Shown piece by piece: positions 1-8,177 of a stretch of 10,274 bases of DNA. Every line of letters starts with the position of its first letter. The first letter of the stretch is position 1. The notes under the pieces were generated by a model that saw only the letters and a list, made by a program, of their open reading frames with translations, was not told where the DNA came from and searched no databases. Both the position numbers and the translations under genes were made by a program. Source of the DNA: DASXTK01 sp036505485 (GTDB lineage Bacteria > Actinomycetota > Acidimicrobiia > Acidimicrobiales > VFJN01); the NCBI GenBank assembly GCA_036505485.1, contig DASXTK010000378.1:1-10274 (forward strand), written 5' to 3'.

Positions 1-136
1 GATCCTGACGTAGCCAAGACGCCTCGACCCGGTGGCGGGAGGCCAGGAACGGCTGGCCGTCGTCGGGATCGACGCCCTCCACCGGAGTCGAGAAGTGCAC
101 GCTAACTGTCGGGTCATTTATAAGGGTTGTAGCCAT
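1..136 (-). CDS. Partial hypothetical protein, 5' end only, running off the left edge
   Basis: Reading the minus strand from an ATG at 136, the frame stays open for 45 codons to the window edge. The peptide begins MATTLINDPTVSVHFSTP and later contains DPDDGQPFLASRHRVEASWL. The middle codons end almost always in G or C, as in the neighbouring real genes, while the plus-strand alternative is Arg/Pro-rich shadow sequence, so I favour a real gene. The first 12 codons are AT-rich and no Shine-Dalgarno sequence precedes the ATG. A GTG at 100 is an alternative start, with a TATAAA hexamer on the same strand a little upstream that could serve as a promoter. The start lies 29 nt after the stop of the BPI-like lipoprotein gene, so it may belong to that unit. 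I do not recognise the family. Confidence 0.4.
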   Translation of the reverse strand, partial: MATTLINDPTVSVHFSTPVEGVDPDDGQPFLASRHRVEASWLRQD

Positions 137-165
137 TTAGATAGTATTTCATAGCTTTCCATGGG
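101..165. other. AT-rich spacer and leader between the lipoprotein stop and the left-edge gene
   Basis: This stretch is markedly AT-richer than the rest of the window. On the minus strand it contains TACTAT and TATAAA hexamers that could act as -10 elements for the left-edge gene. It also contains a 12-codon mini-ORF (MKYYLNGYNPYK, then stop) preceded by GGAAAG, which could be a leader peptide or chance. I see no hairpin terminator for the lipoprotein gene here. Confidence 0.3.
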
Positions 166-2718
166 TTACGGCACGCTCAGCGTGATGGTGCCGAAGTGGC
201 CGTCGGCGGTGATCGTGCGGTTCCCCTGACCGGGGTAGTCGCCCACCGTGAAGTTGTTGGTCAACGAGTCGTTGGCGCCGAAGCGGATGGCGATCTCGTT
301 GCCGGCCTCGGCCGGGAAGAGCAGGTGCGAGTCCGACCAGGCGGTCACGTCGAAGCCGAACTCCACCACGACGTTGGTGGCGCTGGTGCCCTGCAGGCTG
401 GCCGCCGCCGTGCCGATGAACGGCTCGGTGAACGTGCCACTGCCCCAGCCGCCCTGCCACGGCGTGGTCTCCGACGGGTTGCCGTCGCTGCCCACATCGA
501 AGCTGAACTCGGTCCAAGCGCCGCCGTTGAGCTGGTACCGGCCGGTGATCCGGCTGATGTTGCTCTGGGCGCCGTAGCCCTCGTCCTTGGCCGTGTGCGC
601 GCCCTTGATGAGGTGCGACAGATCCAGGTTCCAGGTGTCGCCGTTCTCGGGCACCACATCGAAGGCCACCCGGTAGCCGGCGTGGGCCGAGTCGGTCTCG
701 TCGTCCACCGTGCAGCAGGCGTCGGCCCCGATCATGCCGTCGAGGTTCACCTTCACCTGGGTGGACGAGACCTGCTTGCGGATGCGGTGACGCCACTCCC
801 ACGAGTCGAACAACACGTCGTCGTGGCTGTAGTCAGCGGTGCTGAGGTCGGTCACGGAAACGTTCTCGAGCCGGGTCTGCATCGCCGGGTTCAGGTTGGC
901 GTACAGGGTGTAGTAGTCGCCGTGCCGAGCCACCTCGAGCACATCGAGGTTCAGGCCCAGGAAGCTCGGGAGCGGGAACGCGCCGAACGAGGCACCGAGG
1001 CTGTCCACGAAGTTCGGGAACACCTGCGAGAACACCGTCTCGATGGCGGCCTCGTTGGTGCCGAGGTCGTTGACGTGCACTCGGGTGGTCACCTGCGAAG
1101 CGTCCGGCGGGGTGATCGTCGGCTGCAGAGCCCCGGCCACCGAGTCGAACCCCAGGGAGAACCCGAGCGGTGCGTCGACGCTCAGCGACAACCACTTGTG
1201 CTCGGAGGTGCCCCCGTGGCCATCGGGCGCCTGCTGGATGAACTCGATGCGCAGATCGGCCAGGTACATCTCCGCCGGCGCGCCCCCGGGTCCCGAGGGG
1301 GCCGAGGTGAGGAACGGCGCGGCCTGCGGATCGATGCGGATGATCATCGGCGTGTCCGCCGGGATCTTGGTCCCGAACTCCGGCACCAGCAGCGACAGCA
1401 CCGTCGAGGTGACCGGCAGGGTGTTGCCGCCCAGGTCGATCTCGGTCATGTCCCGGTTGAGCAGCCCGCACTCGGTCATGGAGCTGAGCAGCTGGTTGAA
1501 CGCCGAGGTGGAGATGACCAGCCCCAGGCCGTAGGGCACACCCCCGGTCGGGGTGGTGGCGCCGAGGCCCGGATAGGTGCCGGGAACGTGGAAGCTGGAG
1601 GTGAAGTCCGGCGCGAACGGCGGCGGCTGGCAGTCGGTCGGTCCGGTGCCGAAGGTGGTGTAGAAGTCGGCGTCGGCCCGGAAGTCGATGCCGGTCGACG
1701 ACTCGGAGATCGAGGTGAACGGCGCGTCCAGGTTGGCCTTCACCGCTTCGCCCACCGAACCGGCGATGGAGATGTTGCCCAGCGCGGTCTCGATGGCGTC
1801 GGCGATCGGCGAATCGTTCGGACCGGCTCCGTCGGGATCCTTGAGCTGGGCGGTGAAGCCGTTCTTGATCGAGCCCTCGATGGCCCCGCCGGCCTGACTG
1901 TTGATGATGCTGCCCAACAGCGGAGTGCTGGGATCGCACACGCCGGAGATGAACTCGTAGGACACGCCGGCCAGGTTCACCACCGGGTCACCGACCATGT
2001 TCACGTCGACGTTGTGCCCGGCCGGGGCCAGCTCGAAGGCGGCGTCGATCGAGGTGGTCGGGACCTCGATGGCCAGCTTGCAGGGACCGCTGATCAACCC
2101 GCTCAGCTGCAGGTCCAGGCCGAGGTAGAGACCGGTCACGGCGATCGGGGTCTTCACGCCCGCTGCGGTGCTGGTGGTGCTGAGGCTGACGCTCTCGGCT
2201 CCGGCCTCGTAGGCCTTGCCGGTGATGGTCACGCCGCTGCCCGCGTCGGTCGGGGGGATCAGCGGGTCCTGGGCCATGATCAGCGCGCTGATGTCGAACG
2301 AGCCGCCGGCCAGGTTGTTGATCACCGGACCGAGCCCGGCCAGGCCCGAGTTGGTGAACAACATGCCCACGCCATCGGGCGAGAACTCGCCGTCGTTGAT
2401 CTTGGGCCCGTGGATCAACGTGGATTCCTGGATGTACTTGTGGCCCGCCGGCGACGAGTACACCGCGGTCACCGGCGTCACATAGGCGCCGTCGACGAGC
2501 GGGATCTCGGCAGTCCAACTGCCGTCCCCGAGCCAGGTCCCGGTCACCCCGTTGACCACGATCGTGCCGCCCGCAGCCGCCGACTCCGGAACCTGTCCGG
2601 TCACCGTGGCCGTCGGCGTGTCGACGATCGTGCCCGCCGGCGGTGAGATGAACTCGCTCCGGAAATCGCAGGCTGCCACCAGCAGTCCTAGCGCGAGAAG
2701 TAAACCCAACCGCTTCAT
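166..2718 (-). CDS. Surface lipoprotein with a BPI/LBP-like (TULIP) lipid-binding region
   Basis: An 850-residue exported lipoprotein. The start at 2718 is chosen because GGGGGGA lies just upstream and the protein then opens with a classic lipoprotein signal: K2 R3, a hydrophobic run, and lipobox VAAC with Cys17. An ATG 27 codons further upstream would bury this signal. Residues 22-90 resemble the beta-sandwich Glucodextranase-B/bacterial Ig-like fold (SPPAGTIVDTPTATVTG). Residues about 118-610 match the two-domain eukaryotic BPI/LBP/CETP pattern from end to end: a LSG...SIDAAFEL strand region near 205-230, the interdomain PPPFAP at 365-370 followed by a GLGLVISTSAFNQLL block, and a late FPLP at 581-584. 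Residues 611-850 form a further beta-rich domain I cannot name. Cys213/261 and Cys363/417 could form disulfides. BPI-fold proteins bind phospholipids or lipopolysaccharide in an elongated tube, so lipid or hydrophobic-ligand capture at the cell surface is inferred. The BPI comparison is from memory of the human sequence, not a computed alignment. Confidence 0.75.
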   Translation of the reverse strand: MKRLGLLLALGLLVAACDFRSEFISPPAGTIVDTPTATVTGQVPESAAAGGTIVVNGVTGTWLGDGSWTAEIPLVDGAYVTPVTAVYSSPAGHKYIQESTLIHGPKINDGEFSPDGVGMLFTNSGLAGLGPVINNLAGGSFDISALIMAQDPLIPPTDAGSGVTITGKAYEAGAESVSLSTTSTAAGVKTPIAVTGLYLGLDLQLSGLISGPCKLAIEVPTTSIDAAFELAPAGHNVDVNMVGDPVVNLAGVSYEFISGVCDPSTPLLGSIINSQAGGAIEGSIKNGFTAQLKDPDGAGPNDSPIADAIETALGNISIAGSVGEAVKANLDAPFTSISESSTGIDFRADADFYTTFGTGPTDCQPPPFAPDFTSSFHVPGTYPGLGATTPTGGVPYGLGLVISTSAFNQLLSSMTECGLLNRDMTEIDLGGNTLPVTSTVLSLLVPEFGTKIPADTPMIIRIDPQAAPFLTSAPSGPGGAPAEMYLADLRIEFIQQAPDGHGGTSEHKWLSLSVDAPLGFSLGFDSVAGALQPTITPPDASQVTTRVHVNDLGTNEAAIETVFSQVFPNFVDSLGASFGAFPLPSFLGLNLDVLEVARHGDYYTLYANLNPAMQTRLENVSVTDLSTADYSHDDVLFDSWEWRHRIRKQVSSTQVKVNLDGMIGADACCTVDDETDSAHAGYRVAFDVVPENGDTWNLDLSHLIKGAHTAKDEGYGAQSNISRITGRYQLNGGAWTEFSFDVGSDGNPSETTPWQGGWGSGTFTEPFIGTAAASLQGTSATNVVVEFGFDVTAWSDSHLLFPAEAGNEIAIRFGANDSLTNNFTVGDYPGQGNRTITADGHFGTITLSVP

Positions 2719-2851
2719 CTGGTCCCCCCAAAGAATCGATGCCGCGTGGCCCCGCCACTTGAGCGGCGGAACGCTGACACAAATAGGCGGCGTCTGCAAC
2801 CAGTTCTAAGGGATACGCCTTTATCCGAGCCCGTTGCGCACGGCGACCACT
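2719..2851 (-). promoter_or_regulatory. Leader of the BPI-like lipoprotein gene; promoter not resolved
   Basis: This holds the Shine-Dalgarno GGGGGGA 5 nt before the ATG at 2718. No convincing -35/-10 pair is visible. An inverted repeat GGATA-6 nt-TATCC (plus-strand 2811-2826) and a weaker CCGCC/GGCGG pair nearer the gene could be regulatory. The far end (2821-2845) is the degenerate copy of the chitinase gene's last codons. Confidence 0.3.
2821..2845 (-). pseudogene. Degenerate second copy of the chitinase gene 3' end
   Basis: On the minus strand these 25 bases match the last 25 bases of the chitinase gene (2925-2949) at 21 positions, including a 10-base exact run TGCGCAACGG. In the same reading frame both encode RNGLG followed by a stop: TAG in the real gene, TAA here. 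Three of the four differences are third-position changes and the fourth turns ATG into GTG. The copy cannot be followed upstream because the hairpin at 2852-2903 begins at once. It reads as the remnant of a duplicated GH18 gene tail, or as a trace of an insertion or rearrangement at the chitinase 3' end. Confidence 0.45.
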
Positions 2852-2903
2852 CGTTCTGTGACCTGCATGCCGCGCCTGGGCGCGGCATGCAGGTCACAGA
2901 ACG
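2852..2903 (-). terminator. Perfect 25-bp hairpin after the chitinase gene, probable terminator
   Basis: The arms 2852-2876 and 2879-2903 are perfectly complementary over 25 bp with a 2-nt centre (about 24 bp with a 4-nt loop as RNA). It begins 21 nt beyond the chitinase stop codon, the position of a rho-independent terminator. No T-tract follows on either strand, so it would be the U-less hairpin type often proposed for actinomycetes. The length and perfection are unusual and also fit a small palindromic repeat element. Confidence 0.55.
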
Positions 2904-2924
2904 GACACCGAACCGCCGGTGGCG

Positions 2925-4763
<1,839 letters not shown>

Positions 4764-4825
4764 GCCGCCCTCCCCCCTGGGGTGCAGCCGATGCCCGACG
4801 CCGGTGTCGTCGCACTGGATTATTA

Positions 4826-4840
4826 GTTAGGATTCCTTAC
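4826..4840. promoter_or_regulatory. Operator-like near-palindrome at the chitinase transcription start
   Basis: GTTAGGATTCCTTAC is a 15-base palindrome with one mismatched pair (six of seven pairs match around a central base). It sits immediately downstream of the -10 hexamer, covering predicted +1 to +15, where a repressor would block initiation. The half-site (TTAGG) is not the DasR consensus. The regulator is unknown. Confidence 0.45.
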
Positions 4841-4846
4841 ATATCT

Positions 4847-4875
4847 AGAATACGCCTGTTCTGCGGGGTTTTCAA
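4847..4875 (-). promoter_or_regulatory. Sigma70-type promoter of the chitinase gene
   Basis: On the minus strand, TTGAAA (4875-4870, 5 of 6 to consensus) is followed by exactly 17 nt and TATTCT (4852-4847, 4 of 6). This is the most AT-rich intergenic segment in this half of the window. The predicted start near 4840 leaves a leader of about 77 nt ending in the GGGGGGAGGG ribosome-binding site. Confidence 0.6.
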
Positions 4876-4910
4876 CGGACAGTTACGTTTCAATGTCGCG
4901 GGCCGGCGGA

Positions 4911-5609
4911 TCAGAGGCCGTGCTCGACGCGGTAGGTCTCCAGGCGCGCGGCCAGGTCGTCGGCTCGGCTGAGGGCCGGAAGGTGGCCACCGGCCATCTC
5001 GTCGGGCGTGATCCCCAACCGCTCCCGGGCCACCCGGCGCATGAACTCGGCCGGGAAGAAGCGATCGTCCCGGCAGATCAGGACCTCGGTGGGGACGTCG
5101 GGCCATTCCGCCAGCGGCCAGGGCTTCTCGAACGGTGTGCCGGACTGTTCCCGCGGCGGCCCATGGGCCAAGACGTCGACCATGACGTCGGCGGGTACGT
5201 CGTGCAGGAACTCGACCATCGGGTCGAACTCACCGTTGACCGAGCGTCCGTCCCGTTCGGCCTGCGCCCGTCGGGCCGGCTGCCAGCCGGTGTTGGACCA
5301 CCACTCTCCCGGCGGCTCGCCAGGCCGGGGGATCATGGCCACCAGCAGCACCAGAAGGTCCACCTTGATCCGGTCGCACACCAGCGGAGCAGTGAAGCCG
5401 GCCAGCGACTGGGCCACCAGGATCAGTTCCTGACGGTCGCCGATGGCGTCGAGGACGGTGTCGGCGTACTCCGCCAACCCGGCCGAGTCGTCGTCGCATA
5501 GCAGGTCGGCCGCCACGACGTCGTGTCCGGCCCCACGGAGCAGCGGCACCACCCGATGCCAGTACCAGGCGTCGGAACCGGCGCCGTGGATCAGCACGTA
5601 GGTCGCCAT
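4911..5609 (-). CDS. Small alpha/beta-fold hydrolase (esterase-like)
   Basis: A 232-residue cytoplasmic alpha/beta hydrolase with no signal peptide. ATG at 5609 gives the family's typical opening MATYVLIHGAGSDAWYW, in which HGAG at 8-11 forms the oxyanion-hole loop. The nucleophile elbow is AQSLAG with Ser68. The catalytic acid is probably one of Asp181/Asp182 (ICRDDRFFP) and the base His209 (GGHLPAL), so the triad looks complete. The sequence style (HGxG opening, compact cap, late DDRFFP...GGHLP) recalls the salicylate-esterase/hydroxynitrile-lyase/pyrethroid-hydrolase branch, but the substrate cannot be told. It starts 8 nt after the upstream DinB-like gene stops and lacks its own clear Shine-Dalgarno, so translation is probably coupled. 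A longer in-frame ORF extends upstream to 6029 but only shadows that gene. Confidence 0.88.
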   Translation of the reverse strand: MATYVLIHGAGSDAWYWHRVVPLLRGAGHDVVAADLLCDDDSAGLAEYADTVLDAIGDRQELILVAQSLAGFTAPLVCDRIKVDLLVLLVAMIPRPGEPPGEWWSNTGWQPARRAQAERDGRSVNGEFDPMVEFLHDVPADVMVDVLAHGPPREQSGTPFEKPWPLAEWPDVPTEVLICRDDRFFPAEFMRRVARERLGITPDEMAGGHLPALSRADDLAARLETYRVEHGL

Positions 5610-5617
5610 GGTGGGGC

Positions 5618-6169
5618 CTAGGGCTGGCGGCCGGTGAAGGCGATGAGCTTGGTCTGCACGTCGGCGTCGTCGGGAACCTCGACCCGCGGGCCGTAGTGGC
5701 CGCTGTTGCGCAGTAGCTCGTCGTACGGCTTCATGCCCTCGTACAGCCGCTGGGACTCCTCGGCGTCGATGGTCTCGTCGAGACCGGCGGCCCGGGCCAG
5801 GTCCCAGGTGTGGACGAGCACGTCGGCGGTCATGAACTGGTCGATGGCCCGTTCCACGGTGATCCGGCCAGTCGGGGAATCGAACTCCCGTGAGGCCACC
5901 TCGGGGTCGTCCAACGCGGCCTGCATGGCGGTGCTGTGGACGTCCCAGGCCCCGGCAGGGTCGACGTCGGCCGATGGACCCTTGGGGAAGTCGACGCCCG
6001 CCGCCTCGGAGAAGAACCCCGGCATCCACTCCACCATGTGGCGGACGACGTCACGGGCCACCCATCCCTCGCACGGCGCGGGGTTGTCCCAGGCACCGTC
6101 GGGTACCTCGTGGGCGCGCTGGGAGAACGTTCCCGCCACCTTGCGGTAACGCTCGGAGAACTCGGTCAT
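5618..6169 (-). CDS. DinB/maleylpyruvate-isomerase-like metal-binding protein (TIGR03086 type)
   Basis: A 183-residue protein of the DinB four-helix-bundle superfamily, subgroup of mycothiol-dependent maleylpyruvate isomerase-like proteins (TIGR03086 style). Signature segments are PCEGWVARDVVRHMVEW (32-48, with metal-ligand candidate His44) and TADVLVHTWDLARAAGL (114-130, with Asp116 and His120), the usual spacing of the second and third metal ligands. In characterised isomerases the middle ligand is Glu, so Asp116 is a conservative change. Members bind divalent metal and often use mycothiol as thiol cofactor in actinomycetes; the reaction here is unknown. The ATG at 6169 has AGGAG 10 nt upstream. 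It forms a unit with the alpha/beta hydrolase 8 nt downstream. Confidence 0.82.
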   Translation of the reverse strand: MTEFSERYRKVAGTFSQRAHEVPDGAWDNPAPCEGWVARDVVRHMVEWMPGFFSEAAGVDFPKGPSADVDPAGAWDVHSTAMQAALDDPEVASREFDSPTGRITVERAIDQFMTADVLVHTWDLARAAGLDETIDAEESQRLYEGMKPYDELLRNSGHYGPRVEVPDDADVQTKLIAFTGRQP

Positions 6170-6248
6170 GGGCGTTCTGCTCCTGGTCGGCGTTGTCCCT
6201 CGCTACTAGAACGACCAGCCGAGCCAAAACTCATCGGTGAGTCGGTGA
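6170..6248 (-). promoter_or_regulatory. Spacer with a possible SD-masking hairpin and a weak terminator
   Basis: On the minus strand CTGGTCG and CGACCAG (7-bp arms, plus-strand 6212-6218 and 6183-6189) can pair, and the end of the second arm overlaps the AGGAG ribosome-binding site of the DinB-like gene. Nearer the thioesterase stop, ACTCA-CCGA-TGAGT followed by three more T residues (6225-6242) is a feeble terminator-like hairpin. No clear promoter hexamers are seen. Confidence 0.25.
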
Positions 6249-6647
6249 CTAGGTCAGAACCGCTTGAGTCTGGAAGGTGAGCGAGACGAGACGGTTGTCG
6301 TCGTCGTGGACCTCGGTCTGAACGCCGATGGTGCGGCGGCCGACGTGGATCGGGCGGGCGACGCCACGCACGGTGCCATCGCGCACCGGCCGGAAGAAGT
6401 TGGTCTTGGACTCGATGGTCGAGGTGCCCGCACCCTCCGGCAGGTTGAGGAACGCACACAGGCCGCCGAGGGTGTCGGCGAGCGCCATGAGCGCACCGCC
6501 GTGGAGGATGCCTCCGGCGGTGGTCCGGTCCGGCGCCCAGGCCAGGACGCCTTCCACGCCGTCGGCCTCGGCACGGACCAACTCGATCTCGAACAGACCG
6601 GCCAGGGGCATGGCAGCGAGGAGGGCATCCTTGTCAATCGCAGTCAT
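6249..6647 (-). CDS. PaaI-type hotdog-fold thioesterase
   Basis: A hotdog-fold acyl-CoA thioesterase of 132 residues, the normal size for the PaaI/YbgC-like group. The signature GGILHGGALMALADTLGG (residues 46-63 counted from the second Met start) carries the conserved HGG and an acidic residue one helix later (Asp58). The core strand ESKTNFFRPVRDG and the terminal TEVHDDDNRLVSLTFQTQ strand are also typical. It should hydrolyse a small or aromatic acyl-CoA thioester in the cytoplasm as a tetramer; the substrate is unknown. Two adjacent ATGs are possible (6650 or 6647). GGAG lies 5 nt before the second and only 2 nt before the first, favouring 6647. The start overlaps the TGA of the HxlR-type regulator gene, so the two are translationally coupled. 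Confidence 0.9.
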   Translation of the reverse strand: MTAIDKDALLAAMPLAGLFEIELVRAEADGVEGVLAWAPDRTTAGGILHGGALMALADTLGGLCAFLNLPEGAGTSTIESKTNFFRPVRDGTVRGVARPIHVGRRTIGVQTEVHDDDNRLVSLTFQTQAVLT

Positions 6648-7294
6648 CATCTCTCCGATGTAATGGGGGACTCGAAGGCAGCGGCGAACTTGGCCAGTGC
6701 CGCGGGTTTTCCGGAGATGCGGAGGCGTCCGGCGACCGGCTCGCCCCGGGCCGCCGCCGCGAACGCGGCCGGATCGCCGGCAACGGTGACGTCCGGCGAT
6801 TCGCCCGGTTCAGCGGCTCTCGTCGTCAGCCGGCCGTTGTGAATGGTGGCCGCCAGCGTCTCCCCGTCCACCTCGAAGTGGACCGTGAGCTCGACGCCCT
6901 CCGTGTGTGCGGGACGGAAGCGCGAGCGCAACGACAGCGCCATCCACTGCGAGCGGAAGCTGTCGGCGGGCGTCGGCGCATCGAGCAGCTCGACGCCCCA
7001 CCGGGACAATTCCACGAGCGCCGCCTCGAGCCCTTTGCCGCGGTCGGTCAGCTCGTAGACCTTGGAGGCGGCCGGCGGCGGCAGTACCGCCCGTTGGACG
7101 AGTCCAGCCGACTCGAGGTTCCTGAGCCGGTTGGCCAGCATGTCGCTGGGGATGCCGGCCAGGCTGTGCAGGAGGTCGGAGTAGCGCTTCGGTCCGTCGA
7201 GCAGATCCCGCACGATCAGCAACGACCAGCGCTCGCCGATCAGGTCCAGGGCCCGGGCCACCCCGCAGAACTGGTTGTAGCCCCGTGCCGTCAT
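6647..7294 (-). CDS. HxlR-type winged-helix regulator with C-terminal SCP2-like domain
   Basis: A 215-residue DNA-binding regulator. Residues 1-105 are an HxlR/MarR-like winged helix: CGVARALDLIGERWSLLIVRDLL at the start (Cys10, Trp23), recognition helix region GIPSDMLANRLRNLESAGLV (48-66) and the wing VYELTDRGKGLE. Residues about 110-215 resemble an SCP2-like ligand pocket (LTVHFEVDGETLAATIHNG, then DVTVAGDPAAFAAAARGE and a terminal AALAKFAAAF helix). SCP2 domains bind fatty acyl or sterol-like molecules, so it may sense a hydrophobic ligand or acyl-CoA (inference). Cys10 sits where redox-sensing HxlR proteins keep their reactive cysteine. The ATG overlaps the stop of the luciferase-like gene (ATGA), and the 3' end overlaps the thioesterase start. 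It probably controls this operon from the inverted repeat at 8182-8193. Confidence 0.87.
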   Translation of the reverse strand: MTARGYNQFCGVARALDLIGERWSLLIVRDLLDGPKRYSDLLHSLAGIPSDMLANRLRNLESAGLVQRAVLPPPAASKVYELTDRGKGLEAALVELSRWGVELLDAPTPADSFRSQWMALSLRSRFRPAHTEGVELTVHFEVDGETLAATIHNGRLTTRAAEPGESPDVTVAGDPAAFAAAARGEPVAGRLRISGKPAALAKFAAAFESPITSER

Positions 7295-8148
7295 CGGAGC
7301 GCCGGCACCACCTCGTCGACCAGCAGCCGCAGCTGGGGCCGGACGTCGAAGGCGCCCAGACGGATCACGAGGTGGCGGGCGCCGGCGTTGATGTAGTCCA
7401 CGAGGAACTTGGCCGCGGTGTCCGGCTCGCCGGCGTGACAGGCCTGGAGTCCGCCCATGACCGCCGACCCGAACCCGTAGTAGGCCTGCAGATAGGCCTC
7501 CTGGGTCGCGGCAGCTTCGGCCTCGGGGCCGAGGGTCAAGGTGACGTAGAGGCCGGCCTCCCCTCCCATCGGACGGTAGGCCTTGGGATCGGGCACGTAC
7601 GGCAGCCATCCGTCGTAGGTCTTGGCCAGGCGCGCGGCGTTGGCTGGGCTCGCTCCCGCGGCCAGCCAGATCGGTGGCCCACCGGGGGTTGTGGGCTTGG
7701 GCAGCGCGGAATCGTCCTCGGTCCAGAGGGACCGCCACCGCCCGACGATGTCGTCGAGCCGTTGGTTCCGTGCGTTCCAGGGCACCCCGAACTCGGCGAA
7801 CTCCTCGCGGGTGGCGTCGTAGGGGAACCCCGCCCCGACGGCGAGCGTCGCCCGACCGGGGGCGAGCTGGTCGAGGCTGGCGATGGCGTGGGCGGTGTGC
7901 AGGGGATGACGGAGGGCCGGGATCAACGCCGCGGTGCCCAGGCCGATGGTCTCGGTCCGGCCGGCCACCGCTCCGAGCAGGGTGAAGGGCTCGGCTCGGG
8001 GGCGGGCTACCGGCGAATCGCCGACCCACACGTGATCGAGGCCGGCGCTCTCGGCGGTGACGGCGAGATCCACCAGGTCACGGAGGTTGGCGCCGCTGCC
8101 CAGCTCCACCTCGCGGCTGGGGAGGAGGATTCCGATCGATGCCACCAC
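7291..8148 (-). CDS. LLM-class F420/flavin-dependent oxidoreductase
   Basis: A 285-residue luciferase-like monooxygenase-family TIM barrel. It uses F420 or FMN, and F420 is likely in this lineage. Family segments include ASIGILLPSREVELG at the N-terminus, AESAGLDHVWVGDSPV, ETIGLGTAALIPALRHPLHTA (strand with Arg-His-Pro), ASLDQLAPGRATLAVGAG and GGPPIWLAAGASPANAARLA. The substrate is unknown. The start is uncertain. I prefer GTG at 8148, because GAGGG lies about 7 nt upstream, the protein then begins at the family's usual position, and 8149-8206 looks AT-rich and regulatory. An ATG at 8229 would add 27 unconserved residues and overlap the previous gene by 23 bases. Its stop overlaps the start of the HxlR-type regulator, making it the first gene of a coupled three-gene operon. 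Confidence 0.85.
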   Translation of the reverse strand: MVASIGILLPSREVELGSGANLRDLVDLAVTAESAGLDHVWVGDSPVARPRAEPFTLLGAVAGRTETIGLGTAALIPALRHPLHTAHAIASLDQLAPGRATLAVGAGFPYDATREEFAEFGVPWNARNQRLDDIVGRWRSLWTEDDSALPKPTTPGGPPIWLAAGASPANAARLAKTYDGWLPYVPDPKAYRPMGGEAGLYVTLTLGPEAEAAATQEAYLQAYYGFGSAVMGGLQACHAGEPDTAAKFLVDYINAGARHLVIRLGAFDVRPQLRLLVDEVVPALR

Positions 8149-8177
8149 GCCCGCACCCTCGTCGATGAGCTTGGAAA

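Noticed and set aside
196..2646. 816-codon open frame on the plus strand opposite the BPI-like lipoprotein gene
   Set aside because: It is the antisense shadow of a high-GC gene: Val/Arg/Gly/His-rich, with no motif and no ribosome-binding site. The minus strand has a clear lipoprotein signal and fold.
5610..6029. Upstream extension of the alpha/beta hydrolase frame
   Set aside because: It lies inside the DinB-like gene in another frame and has no hydrolase sequence; the family's natural start is the ATG at 5609.
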